From positions 1 through 32,652 of the forward strand of contig DGIT01000032.1 in the NCBI GenBank assembly GCA_002386465.1: a stretch of 32,652 nt of DNA, read 5' to 3'. The stretch's first letter is position 1. Each line of letters starts with the position of its first letter. The notes beneath the pieces are model-generated. The model was not told the origin of the DNA, did no database searches, and saw only the letters and a list, made by a program, of their open reading frames with translations. This DNA is from Burkholderiales bacterium UBA4615. Its GTDB lineage: Bacteria; Pseudomonadota; Gammaproteobacteria; Burkholderiales; Burkholderiaceae_E. This document shows positions 24,765 through 32,652 of this stretch, piece by piece. Position numbers and translations under genes: made by a program.

Positions 24765-25906
24765 AGCGCATGAACATTGCCATCGCGGGTGCAGCCGAAA
24801 CCGATCTGGGCGCACTGCCCACGATGTCCGAGCTCGACCTGCGTGCCGATGCAGCGCACCGCGCACTCGCTGATGCAGGTCTCACCATCGCTGATGTCGA
24901 CGGCATCACCAGTGCGACCGAGTCACCGATCGATGTTGCACACTACCTGGGGATCACGCCCAGCTGGTACGACGGTACGTCGGTGGGCGGTTGCTCATTT
25001 CTCGTGCATGTGCGCCATGCTGCAGCGGCGATTCGCGCGGGGCTGTGCACCACGGTGCTGGTGCTGCATGGGGAGTCCGGCCGCTCGCAGGTGGGCCGCC
25101 CGCCCCGGGTGCGTCCTGCTTCGGGCATGTTGGGTCAGTTCGAGTTGCCCTATGGCGCCTTCGCACCACCCAACATGTTTACCTTGCCGGTCATGCGTTA
25201 TCTGAAGGACACCGGCACCACGCTCGAGCAACTGGCCGAAGTGGTTGTGGCGCAAAGCCATTGGGCTGCGGGCAACCCGCGTGCCAGCCGCAACAAGCTG
25301 CTCACGGTGAACGATGTGATGTCGGCGCCCATGATCGCCTACCCCTTCACCAAGTTGCAGTGCTGCGTGGTGACCGACGGCGGCGGTGCCCTGGTTATCA
25401 CCAGCGCCGATCGCGCCAAAGACATGAAGACGGCCGGCAAAACGGTGTATCTGCTGGGGTCGGGCGAGGCCTGCGACAGCCCGATGGTTTCGATGATGGA
25501 CGACATGACCTCATCGAAGGGCTTCAAGCTCGCCAGCCGTCAGGCCTTTGCCGAGTCAGGCATCAAGCATGCAGACGTCGATCATCTGATGATCTACGAC
25601 GCCTTTGCACACCTGCCGCTGTACGGCCTGGAAGACCTGGGCTTTGTGGGTCGCGGTGAGGCGGGCGCGTTCATTCAGGCTGGGCACACGCGCCCGGGTG
25701 GCAAGTTGCCGCTCAATACCAGTGGCGGCGGCATTCTGTACACGCACACCGGCATGTACGGCATGTTCGCCATCCTGGAGGCCGTGCGCCAGTTGCGCGG
25801 CGAAGCCTTCCGTCAGGTTAAGGACGTCAAGACCAGCCTGGTACAGGGCGTGGGCGGCATGTTCACCGCCGCAGCTACCCTGGTGCTGTCCAACCAGGAG
25901 CCTTGA
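24761..25906 (+). CDS. Thiolase-like (SCP2/lipid-transfer type) protein
   Basis: A 381-residue thiolase-fold protein. C78 in SVGGCSF lines up with the thiolase nucleophile position, N319 (PLNTSGGG) and H329 (YTHTGM) with the usual active-site loops. The second thiolase cysteine motif (CxGGG near the C-terminus) reads QGVGGMF, without Cys. That fits the thiolase-like branch that works with a DUF35 partner as retro-aldolase rather than true thiolase (Ltp2 precedent). It is coupled to the DUF35 gene by an ATGA overlap. Substrate is unknown; biosynthetic condensation is less likely in this setting. Confidence 0.87.
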   Translation: MKRMNIAIAGAAETDLGALPTMSELDLRADAAHRALADAGLTIADVDGITSATESPIDVAHYLGITPSWYDGTSVGGCSFLVHVRHAAAAIRAGLCTTVLVLHGESGRSQVGRPPRVRPASGMLGQFELPYGAFAPPNMFTLPVMRYLKDTGTTLEQLAEVVVAQSHWAAGNPRASRNKLLTVNDVMSAPMIAYPFTKLQCCVVTDGGGALVITSADRAKDMKTAGKTVYLLGSGEACDSPMVSMMDDMTSSKGFKLASRQAFAESGIKHADVDHLMIYDAFAHLPLYGLEDLGFVGRGEAGAFIQAGHTRPGGKLPLNTSGGGILYTHTGMYGMFAILEAVRQLRGEAFRQVKDVKTSLVQGVGGMFTAAATLVLSNQEP

Positions 25907-26024
25907 GCACAAGGAAGCTGGGCAGGAGTTCTCGATCAGACGACTGACCCGCCTGCCTACCGTGATCACCCCGAGCGTACGACCTGTGAGCGTGCGCGCA
26001 GGGGTGTGTGTTCAGTCAGTGGGC

Positions 26025-27620
26025 TCAGAATGCGACGACACTGCCGTCTGAGCGCGGATCGAACCCGCCTTGCAATACCCCGTTGGGCAGGCGCACCAAC
26101 ATCCCGGCATGTCCCACGCCTTCGTCCCAGGCCCCGATGGTTTCGACCTCATGCCCCATGGCACGCAATGCCTGAGTGACCGCTGGATCGAAGCGGCTTT
26201 CGAGTTTGAGCGAGTCGTTGGCCTGACCCCATGTGCGCCCCAATAACCAGCGCGGTCGGCTGATGGCCTGCTGCGGAGAATCGCCGAAGACCGTGACGCG
26301 GTGAAAGAGCGTGGCCTGCGTCTGGGGCTGACCGTCGCCACCCATCGTGCCGTAGACCATGGTGGCGCCATCGCGGCGCTGTGCCATGGCTGGGTTCAGC
26401 GTGTGAAAAGGTTTTTTTCCAGGTTCGAGTGTATTCACATGTGCCGGATCGAGAGAAAAACTGCAGCCGCGGTTTTGCCAGTTCACGCCGCTTGAAGGCA
26501 GTACCACCCCCGAGCCGAACTCGTGATAGATGCTCTGAATGAATGACACCGCAAGCCCGGAGCTATCGATCACTCCCATCCAGATGGTGTCGCCAGCCTG
26601 TGCATTCTGACCCCAGGGCAAGGCGCGGTCGGGTCGATAGTCTTTAGCCAGCGCATTGATTGCGCCAGGCCGCAGAAGCGATTCGGGCGCCATGCGCATG
26701 AACGCCCGATCGGTGAGATGACGGTCGCGCACACGAAAAGCAAGCTTGGTGGCTTCCACTTGGGCATGGATGAAGGCAGCACTCTCAGGACCTTGCTTCC
26801 AGCCTTCGAAGCGGTCCATCAACCCCAGGATCATGAGCGACACCAGCCCCTGCGAGGGCGGCACCATGTTATGCAGCCGCGCCTGACTGTGGCGCAACAC
26901 CAGCGGGTCGACCCACTGTGCATCATGCGCCTGCAGATCGGCGAGCGTCAGCGGGCTGCCGACCGCCTGCAGCTCCCGCGCCATGCTGCGCGCAAGATCG
27001 CCGCGGTAAAAGTCGTCGGTGCCTCTACGCGCGATCTGCTCGAGCGTCGCGGCCAACTCTTTCTGGAAAAACAGGCTGCCGGGTTCAGGGACTTTGCCGC
27101 GCGGCAAAAAGCGCGCTGCGAACCCCGGCTTGTCTTCCAGTTCGCCCCGTTTGGCAGCGGTAGTATTGGCCTGGCTGTGGGTCACGGGAATCCCGTTGCG
27201 CCCCAACCAGATCGCATCCTCAAGCAGGCGCGTGAGCGGCAGGCGACCGCCGAGCGTGCGCCGCGAGAGGGTCTGTGCTGAACCCCAGCCCGAGATGGTG
27301 CCCGCCACGGTAAGGGCTGCGATGCCACCGCGAAACGGAATGCGTTCGGTGATGCCCTGATCGCGGTACCACTGCCGCGATGCAGCGCGGGCGCTGCGTC
27401 CACTGGCGTCAATGCCTCCGGGCGCATGTCCCGGTCGATGAATGACCCAGAAGCCATCGCCGCCGATGGAGTTCATGTGTGGGTAGACCACGGCAATGGT
27501 CGCTGCTGCCGCGATCATCGCTTCCAGCGCATTGCCGCCTTCGCGCAAGACGTTGACGGCGGATTCCGCTGCAAGGGCATGGGGCGCGACCGCGATCCCG
27601 CGTCGGCCCTGAATGGACAT
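26025..27620 (-). CDS. Gamma-glutamyltransferase-like Ntn hydrolase (possibly amidohydrolase)
   Basis: A 531-residue member of the gamma-glutamyltranspeptidase superfamily, which self-cleaves to expose an N-terminal Thr. The likely nucleophile is T345 in AGDTIWMGVID; the usual TTH there is TIW. GTMGGDGQPQTQ (~424-435) is the conserved oxyanion-region loop. No signal peptide is visible, whereas classic GGTs are periplasmic. The altered motif and cytoplasmic location recall GGT-like amidohydrolases such as oxamate amidohydrolase HpxW (from memory). The ATG at 27620 is preferred to a TTG at 27626. Its start is 30 bases after the alpha/beta hydrolase stop, so both may share a transcript. Confidence 0.85.
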   Translation of the reverse strand: MSIQGRRGIAVAPHALAAESAVNVLREGGNALEAMIAAAATIAVVYPHMNSIGGDGFWVIHRPGHAPGGIDASGRSARAASRQWYRDQGITERIPFRGGIAALTVAGTISGWGSAQTLSRRTLGGRLPLTRLLEDAIWLGRNGIPVTHSQANTTAAKRGELEDKPGFAARFLPRGKVPEPGSLFFQKELAATLEQIARRGTDDFYRGDLARSMARELQAVGSPLTLADLQAHDAQWVDPLVLRHSQARLHNMVPPSQGLVSLMILGLMDRFEGWKQGPESAAFIHAQVEATKLAFRVRDRHLTDRAFMRMAPESLLRPGAINALAKDYRPDRALPWGQNAQAGDTIWMGVIDSSGLAVSFIQSIYHEFGSGVVLPSSGVNWQNRGCSFSLDPAHVNTLEPGKKPFHTLNPAMAQRRDGATMVYGTMGGDGQPQTQATLFHRVTVFGDSPQQAISRPRWLLGRTWGQANDSLKLESRFDPAVTQALRAMGHEVETIGAWDEGVGHAGMLVRLPNGVLQGGFDPRSDGSVVAF

Positions 27621-27650
27621 ATTCAATTGAACATCCGAAAAGGGAAAGAA

Positions 27651-28544
27651 TCAGTGAGGCACGAATGCCTGGATCAGTTGTGCGGTCCGATCGGGGTCTT
27701 CCATTGGAACGAAGTGCGAGTGCTCGGCGAGATGCACATCGGTGCCATGGCGAAACTCTCCCGCCAGCGCAGGCCAGGTGGGTGAGAAGGAATAGTCGAA
27801 AGGATCGCGCTCTGGCGTGGGCAGTTTGGCGCGCACCACGCGCACCGGAATGTCCAGCGCACGAATGCTCGCATAAACGCCTGCATTGGCGCGGCCTGTC
27901 ATGTAGACACGCGCTTCAGTGTGCGGGCTGCATGCAAGCTCAACGCCTTGCCCGTCTGCTGCGCTGATCACACCATGTTCGCAATAATCGCGCAGGGCTT
28001 CCGGCTGAAAGAGCCGGTAAGGCAACCGAGGCCCGAAGCGCTCGAGCATTTCCTGCACCGAAGCAAAGTGGCTGCGTCGTCGGGCGGCTGGGTGCATGCC
28101 ATCCGGGAACACAGGAGGTGGCGCATGGTAGGCCTGAGGCGAGGCAATCACCGGATCGATCAGCATCAGCCGCGCGAAGCGGTCTGGCTCATAGGCGGCA
28201 GCCTGGACCAGTCCATGGGCGCCCATGCTGTGACCGACGCCGGTCAGGCCTTTCAGATCGAGTGCTGCCGCGCAGGCTGCCAGATCGCGGCCGAACGGTG
28301 CCCATCCGGTGATCTCGGTCTTCGTGCTGCGGCCGTGGCCCCGTTGGTCCACCGCAATGACATGCCAGTCAGGCAATCGCCGAATCGTCTGATCCCACAC
28401 GCGGGCATGAAATCCGGTGGCATGGACCATGAACAGCGTTGGTGTGCGGCCGCGCAACTCAGGTCGCCATTCATGGCAGACCATTGTGATGTCATGGACC
28501 GGGACAGCGTGCAGGAGCGGTGCGGGCAGGGCAGGTTCAGTCAT
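27651..28544 (-). CDS. Alpha/beta hydrolase
   Basis: A 297-residue alpha/beta hydrolase. S106 in GHSMGAH is the nucleophile, HATG (41-44) the oxyanion segment, and H277 in LAEHSHFVPME the probable catalytic histidine. DQRGHGRS (66-73) is typical of the esterase/C-C hydrolase group. The acid residue is not obvious, perhaps in the RAKLPTPERDPFD region. No clear Shine-Dalgarno precedes the ATG. It is followed closely by the GGT-like gene, and a 248-base gap separates it from the upstream molybdenum-enzyme operon. A hydrolytic ring-opening or amide/ester step is inferred, not shown. Confidence 0.87.
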   Translation of the reverse strand: MTEPALPAPLLHAVPVHDITMVCHEWRPELRGRTPTLFMVHATGFHARVWDQTIRRLPDWHVIAVDQRGHGRSTKTEITGWAPFGRDLAACAAALDLKGLTGVGHSMGAHGLVQAAAYEPDRFARLMLIDPVIASPQAYHAPPPVFPDGMHPAARRRSHFASVQEMLERFGPRLPYRLFQPEALRDYCEHGVISAADGQGVELACSPHTEARVYMTGRANAGVYASIRALDIPVRVVRAKLPTPERDPFDYSFSPTWPALAGEFRHGTDVHLAEHSHFVPMEDPDRTAQLIQAFVPH

Positions 28545-28607
28545 TGAATGCAGTCGCGCGGGGCGCTGGAGAGCAGGGGAGGCGGGCTAAGGGTGACAGG
28601 GGGACGT

Positions 28608-28694
28608 GATGCGGCGAACTGATCAGACGAGATGAAGGGGTGAGATGGCGAGGTGAGAGAGCGGCGCAAGATGACGAACTGAGATGACGAGGTG
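28608..28694. repeat. Purine-rich imperfect 12-base repeats in the intergenic gap
   Basis: On the plus strand a GATGrCGArsTG-type unit occurs at 28644-28655 (GATGGCGAGGTG), 28670-28681 (GATGACGAACTG) and 28683-28694 (GATGACGAGGTG), with a looser copy at 28608-28621. The last two full copies are one base apart. The stretch is strongly purine-biased and non-coding in all frames as far as seen. It lies 5' of the alpha/beta hydrolase, in the 248-base gap, and could be protein-binding sites or a decayed simple repeat. The rest of the gap shows nothing else. Confidence 0.5.
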
Positions 28695-28792
28695 CAGTGA
28701 CTGTGCATTGCGATCAGCTGCAGCGATGCGGTGAGAGGGCGGGCAACGGCCGTACTCCGCCAGTTTTCCTCAGACCGCCCACGGCCACCGGG

Positions 28793-29041
28793 TCAGCCCG
28801 CTCCGATCCTGGGAATCAGCACCACTTCGCTGTCGGCGTGCAGCGGTTCATGCAGGGCATCCTGATGAACTTCACCGTCAATCGCAATAGCCATTCCCTC
28901 ATCCACCAGGTGCCCCAGCCCCGGGTAGCGGGCCTCGAGCGCGCGCAGCAGGCTGCGGACATCAGCAGCCTCGATCTCGAACTGCCCCACGCCACCGGTC
29001 AGCTCGAGCACCTGGCCGGAAATCGAGCTGACGCGCGCCAT
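28793..29041 (-). CDS. MoaD/ThiS-like ubiquitin-fold protein with Gly-Ala-Gly end
   Basis: An 82-residue protein of the MoaD/ThiS sulfur-carrier fold: an extended middle RSLLRALEARYPGL, and a C-terminal DSEVVLIPRIGAG. The tail ends GAG, not the GG needed for adenylylation and thiocarboxylate formation. The start is ten bases after the stop of the Mo-hydroxylase large subunit, so it belongs to that operon. The canonical MoaD of the window (8.66-8.92 kb) keeps its GG, so this one probably has another job, perhaps in loading, assembling or sulfurating the molybdenum enzyme. That role is inference. Confidence 0.8.
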   Translation of the reverse strand: MARVSSISGQVLELTGGVGQFEIEAADVRSLLRALEARYPGLGHLVDEGMAIAIDGEVHQDALHEPLHADSEVVLIPRIGAG

Positions 29042-29051
29042 GCAGATCCGG

Positions 29052-31355
29052 TCAACGCCCGGTGCTTGCGCCTGAACGCGCAGCCGCAGCGGCATCCAGC
29101 GCGTCGAGAACGCGCGGCGGTGACAAGGGCAATTCGTAGAGGGGGGCGCCCACCACATGCGCCACCGCGCAAGCAACGGCTGGCAGCGGCGGCACAATGG
29201 GAGCCTCCCCGACGCCTTTCGCACCATAGGGATGACGCGAGTTCGGCGCGGACTCCACCAGTATCGTGTCGATCATCGGCAGGTCGCTGGCGACCGGCAT
29301 CCGGTAATCGAGGAAACCCGGATTGAGCAGCGCGCCGTTCTGATCGTAGAGATAGGCCTCATTCAGCGCCCATCCCACGCCCTGGGCCGCGCCCCCTTGA
29401 ATCTGGCCTTCCACGTATGAAGGATGGATGGCACGCCCTACATCCTGAGCCGCCGTGTAGCGCAGCACTGTGCTGCGACCGGTCTCGGGATCGATCGCAA
29501 TATCCACCAGATGCACCGCGAACCCCGGGCCTGCGCCCTGAGCATTCAGGGAGACCTCGGCACTGATCGGGCCGCCAGTTTTGGCGGTACGTCCGGCCAG
29601 CTCCTTGAGCGTCAGGGCCTTGTGGCCTTTGGCGCCATCCAGGCACAGCGCGGCGCCATTACGCCATTCAACCTGCTCAACCGGACAGTCCCAGATCTGT
29701 GCAGCACGGCGCTTGAGGTCATCAACCACGTGCTGCGCAGCACGCACGACGGCCATGCCGGTGGCAAAGGTCACCCGGCTACCGCCGGTCAAGCCCGAAA
29801 ATCCGATGGCCGTTGTATCGGCCACGATCGCCCGTACCCGTTCATAGGGAACGCCCAGCGTCTCGGCGGCCATCATGGCCATCGAGGCCCGCGACCCGCC
29901 GATGTCCGGATTGCTGGATACGACAGTCGCGCCACCGTCTTCATCCACATGGACTGACGCGCTGGATTCACCCCCCACGTTGAACCAGAATCCGGCAGCG
30001 ACGCCCCGTCCCTGATGGGGGCCGAGTGGCGCGGAGTAATGCGGATGGGCTTTGACCGCCTGCAGGGTTTCCACGAATGCGATTTCGCGGAAGGTGGCGC
30101 CATAGACCGCCTTGGCACCGCTTTTCACGGCATTCATGATCCGCAGATCGATCGGATCGATGCCCAGTTTGGCAGCCAGTTCGTCCACCGCACATTCCAC
30201 CGCAAACGCCGAAATGGGAGCGCCCGGAGCGCGGTAGGCCGCCACTTTGGCGCGGTTACTCACCACGTCGTAGCCCACGATGGAAATGTGTTCAATCGCA
30301 TAGCAGGCCAGTGCCGCCATGCAGCCTGCGCCAACCGGCGACCCCGGATAGGCGCCCGCCTGATATTTCAGCGTGACATCGGCGGCCAGAATGCGGCCGT
30401 CTTTCGTGGCGCCCAGACGCACGTCCATCGCAGCGCCTGAAGTGGGGCCGCTGGCCTCGAAGACTTCAGCGCGAGTCATCACCATGCGCACCGGCCGTCC
30501 GCTGCGCATCGAGAGCGCCAGCGCCACCGGTTCCAGGTAGACCGTGGTCTTGCCACCGAAACCGCCGCCGATTTCCGCGGGAGTGACTTTGATGTTGCGC
30601 AACTCGATGCCAAGCAGCTTGGCGCACATCGAGCGCACCGCAAATTGCCCTTGCGTGGACACCCAGATCTGGTGCTGCCCGTCTGAGCCGGCTGACGCGA
30701 CACAGGCCTGCGGTTCGATATAACCCTGGTGCACAGGCGCCGTCACATAGTGACCCTGCACGATGACATCGCACTGTGCAAAACCACTTTGCAGATCACC
30801 ACGCCCAAAGCTCACCTTCTCGGCGATGTTCGACGGTGTGGTCGGCTTGGGCGTGACGCCCTTTGTGAAAAGGTCTGCATGCAGCAATGGTGCATCTGGC
30901 TGCATGGCTGCTTCCACGTCAATCACATGTGGCAGCACTTCGTAACGCACATCAATGAGCGCGAGCGCTGCCTCGGCAATCTCTGGGCTGGTGGCTGCGA
31001 CCGCCGCCACGGCATGACCGACATAAAGCACCTTGTCGCGCGCCATGCAGTTGCTTGAGAGCGCGCGCAAGGTGGCCGCACCTTCGCCCCCTTCGACTGC
31101 GACGTCGGCCATTTCAGGGAAGTCGGCGGCCGTCACCACCGATTTGACGCCGGGAAGGCGCAGCGCGGCTGAGGTATCGACCGCGAGGATGCGGGCGTGC
31201 GCATGCGGGCTGCGTTTGACGCGGCCCACCAGCATGCCTGGCAGGCGCAGATCGGCACCGAACGCCGCGCGGCCGGTTACCTTGTCGGCGCCATCGGGGC
31301 GAATCGGTCGCTGCCCGACCACCTTCAGACGATCTGCCAGACTGGTATCGTTCAT
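29052..31355 (-). CDS. Molybdenum-binding large subunit, xanthine dehydrogenase/CoxL family
   Basis: The 767-residue catalytic subunit of a three-subunit Mo hydroxylase. GGGFGGK at 263-269, AYRAPGAP at 373-380 and the catalytic glutamate E717 (GVGEAP) match the xanthine oxidase family. It lacks the AYRCSFR loop of true CO dehydrogenase, so CO oxidation is unlikely. Such enzymes hydroxylate N-heterocycles, aldehydes or aromatic acyl-CoAs; which one is not fixed by the motifs. The ATG at 31355 follows GGAGG, and the small-subunit stop overlaps it as ATGA. Moco made by mobB-moeA-moaD-moaE is needed for activity, with MCD or related nucleotide attached. Confidence 0.93.
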   Translation of the reverse strand: MNDTSLADRLKVVGQRPIRPDGADKVTGRAAFGADLRLPGMLVGRVKRSPHAHARILAVDTSAALRLPGVKSVVTAADFPEMADVAVEGGEGAATLRALSSNCMARDKVLYVGHAVAAVAATSPEIAEAALALIDVRYEVLPHVIDVEAAMQPDAPLLHADLFTKGVTPKPTTPSNIAEKVSFGRGDLQSGFAQCDVIVQGHYVTAPVHQGYIEPQACVASAGSDGQHQIWVSTQGQFAVRSMCAKLLGIELRNIKVTPAEIGGGFGGKTTVYLEPVALALSMRSGRPVRMVMTRAEVFEASGPTSGAAMDVRLGATKDGRILAADVTLKYQAGAYPGSPVGAGCMAALACYAIEHISIVGYDVVSNRAKVAAYRAPGAPISAFAVECAVDELAAKLGIDPIDLRIMNAVKSGAKAVYGATFREIAFVETLQAVKAHPHYSAPLGPHQGRGVAAGFWFNVGGESSASVHVDEDGGATVVSSNPDIGGSRASMAMMAAETLGVPYERVRAIVADTTAIGFSGLTGGSRVTFATGMAVVRAAQHVVDDLKRRAAQIWDCPVEQVEWRNGAALCLDGAKGHKALTLKELAGRTAKTGGPISAEVSLNAQGAGPGFAVHLVDIAIDPETGRSTVLRYTAAQDVGRAIHPSYVEGQIQGGAAQGVGWALNEAYLYDQNGALLNPGFLDYRMPVASDLPMIDTILVESAPNSRHPYGAKGVGEAPIVPPLPAVACAVAHVVGAPLYELPLSPPRVLDALDAAAAARSGASTGR

Positions 31356-31852
31356 CGCACACCTCCTGCCGGTTGAGTGGCCTGCCGCATCTGCGCGGCC
31401 GCATCCTGCACGGCCCGCACGATCTTGTCGTACCCGGTACAGCGACACAGGTTGCCGGCCAGCCCGAAGCGAATCTCTTCTTCGCTGGGGTCCGGGTTAC
31501 GCTCGAGCAGCGCCTTGGCTGCGACCAGGAACCCTGGGGTGCAGAACCCACACTGCAGGGCTGCATGCTCAAGAAACTGTTGCTGCAATGGATGCAGGCT
31601 GCCGGGGGGCGCCATGCCTTCAATCGTTTCAATTCGCCGGCCCTCGGCTTCGGGGGCCAGGATCAGGCAGGCACACGTGAGTGCGCCATCGACGATGACG
31701 GAACATGCGCCACAGTCACCGCTGCTGCAACCTTCCTTGGTGCCAGTCAGACCGAGCTCGTCTCTCAGCGCATCGAGAAGGGTTTGCGAGGCTGTGCACA
31801 GGAATTCGACCGGCTCGCCGTTGACCACGGCTTCAATGCGTTGACGGCTCAT
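31352..31852 (-). CDS. [2Fe-2S] small subunit of the Mo hydroxylase (CoxS/HcrC-like)
   Basis: A 166-residue iron-sulfur subunit with two [2Fe-2S] clusters. The plant-ferredoxin-like cluster uses C42, C47, C50 and C62, and the second C101, C104, C136 and C138 (CGFC...CRC). It passes electrons between the Mo centre and FAD. Start and stop overlap its neighbours as ATGA at both ends, showing tight coupling to the FAD subunit before it and the Mo subunit after it. Confidence 0.95.
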   Translation of the reverse strand: MSRQRIEAVVNGEPVEFLCTASQTLLDALRDELGLTGTKEGCSSGDCGACSVIVDGALTCACLILAPEAEGRRIETIEGMAPPGSLHPLQQQFLEHAALQCGFCTPGFLVAAKALLERNPDPSEEEIRFGLAGNLCRCTGYDKIVRAVQDAAAQMRQATQPAGGVR

Positions 31853-32652
31853 GATTGGGATCCTGCTGCGCGTGCCAGGGCACGAGAGTAGGCGGCTTGA
31901 ACAACGCGCCGTGCCAGCACCGCCGATACGCGTCGTCGGTAGTCGGCCGTACCCCGCTTGTCATCGATCGGGCGGCAAGCTGATCGCACCGCTTCTTGCA
32001 TGCGCCCAAGCGACGTTTCATCGAGCGCATGCCCGATCAGCGCTGCCGCAGCGGCATCGGCGCGCAGCGGTGTCGGGGCCACAGCACCCAAACCGATGCG
32101 GGCAGATTGCACGCGCCCCGCAGCGTCCACAACGATCTGTGCGCCCGCACCCACGATCGCGATGTCCATCTCAGTGCGCGGGATGAGTCGCAAATAGGCG
32201 TCTGCGCTGCGGGGTGCGGGTGCCGGCAAGCGAATCGCCTGCAGCAGCTCGCCAGCTGCAAGCGAGGTTTTGCCCGGTCCGATCTGCAAAGCCTCGATAG
32301 GGATTTCGCGCACGCCCTGTCGGGTTGCGATGATGCCTACCGCGCCAGCCGCGATGAGCGCGGGTGCGCTGTCGGCTGCAGGCGAGGCATTGCACAGGTT
32401 GCCTCCCAGGCTGGCGCGCCCCTGGACCTGCACGGAACCGATCAGGCAGGCTGCCTCAACCACGCCCGGCCATGCCGCTCGCAGGGCAGTGTGCCGCCCG
32501 ATGATCGCGCAGGGCGTGGCGGCACCGATCAGGAATCCGCCCTTTGCTTCGGTGATCCCGATCATTTCGGGAATGCGCTTGAGGTCGATGACTTGACCGG
32601 GTTTGACACGACCTGAGCGCATCTGCACGACCAGGTCCGTGCCGCCAGACAA
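31849..32652 (-). CDS. FAD-binding medium subunit of the Mo hydroxylase (partial)
   Basis: The visible part is 267 residues of the FAD subunit (CoxM/XdhC-type family), open at the right edge, so its true start lies outside the window. The first FAD loop (SGGTDL) is at the edge, and the second (SLGGNLCNASPAAD, about residues 81-94 of the visible part) is intact. The rest is the CO-dehydrogenase flavoprotein C-terminal domain. The order FAD, Fe-S, Mo subunit is the usual coxM-S-L arrangement. Only the first roughly 25-30 residues should be missing. Confidence 0.93.
   Translation of the reverse strand: MSGGTDLVVQMRSGRVKPGQVIDLKRIPEMIGITEAKGGFLIGAATPCAIIGRHTALRAAWPGVVEAACLIGSVQVQGRASLGGNLCNASPAADSAPALIAAGAVGIIATRQGVREIPIEALQIGPGKTSLAAGELLQAIRLPAPAPRSADAYLRLIPRTEMDIAIVGAGAQIVVDAAGRVQSARIGLGAVAPTPLRADAAAAALIGHALDETSLGRMQEAVRSACRPIDDKRGTADYRRRVSAVLARRVVQAAYSRALARAAGSQS

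Noticed and set aside
25907..26024. Intrinsic terminator in the convergent gap between the thiolase-like and GGT-like genes
   Set aside because: Only loose GC-rich pairing was found, and no U-tract follows on either strand.
29052..31355. Carbon monoxide dehydrogenase
   Set aside because: The subunit order matches coxMSL, but the AYRCSFR active-site loop is absent (AYRAPGAP instead), so CO oxidation is not supported.

Overview
The window looks like a chromosomal stretch from a high-GC betaproteobacterium of the order Burkholderiales, most like the Alcaligenaceae (Bordetella, Achromobacter, Castellaniella and relatives). This rests on base composition, protein character and the hom-thrC-molybdopterin gene order, not on a database search. 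No rRNA, tRNA, insertion sequence, phage gene or CRISPR array was seen. The window splits into a conserved housekeeping half (about 1-9.8 kb) and an accessory catabolic half (about 9.9-32.65 kb).

Housekeeping half. On the minus strand, a Bcp/PrxQ peroxiredoxin is followed by a PIN-PhoH ATPase, and an Mth938-like gene lies divergent from the next block. On the plus strand there is a tight run: alanine aminotransferase, homoserine dehydrogenase, threonine synthase, mobB, moeA, moaD, moaE and crcB. Stops and starts overlap or nearly touch through the molybdenum cofactor (Moco) genes, so amino-acid synthesis, Moco synthesis and fluoride export probably share a transcript.

Accessory half. Unit A (plus, 9.9-15.3 kb) has an ADP-forming acyl-CoA synthetase, a type I sulfatase and an alpha/beta hydrolase. 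Unit B (minus, 24.07-16.4 kb) has an ABM monooxygenase-like protein, an acyl-CoA dehydrogenase, an APH-type phosphotransferase, a tandem-fused CaiB/BaiF protein, a single CaiB/BaiF protein, a histidine phosphatase and an SDR. The phosphotransferase/dehydrogenase pair recalls ACAD10/11 and LvaA/LvaC, which handle 4-hydroxyacyl-CoAs through a phosphorylated intermediate. Unit C (plus, divergent from B) is a DUF35 Zn-ribbon/OB-fold protein coupled to a thiolase-like protein. Unit D (minus, from the right edge) is a molybdenum hydroxylase in the order FAD subunit, [2Fe-2S] subunit, Mo subunit, then a MoaD-like protein ending Gly-Ala-Gly. An alpha/beta hydrolase and a gamma-glutamyltransferase-like amidohydrolase follow.

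Reading them together (inference): units B and C look like a CoA-linked route for a hydroxylated acid, with CoA transfer, phosphorylation, dehydrogenation or isomerisation, and carbon-carbon cleavage. Unit D looks like a hydroxylation-then-hydrolysis route, possibly for an N-heterocycle or amide, and it needs the Moco made by the housekeeping operon. No transcription factor is encoded in the window. Three dyad-containing intergenic sites are the best local candidates for control. The most unusual points are the double CaiB fusion, the non-Asp residue at the catalytic site of all three CaiB domains, the kinase and atypical phosphatase in one operon, and the MoaD-like protein without a Gly-Gly tail.
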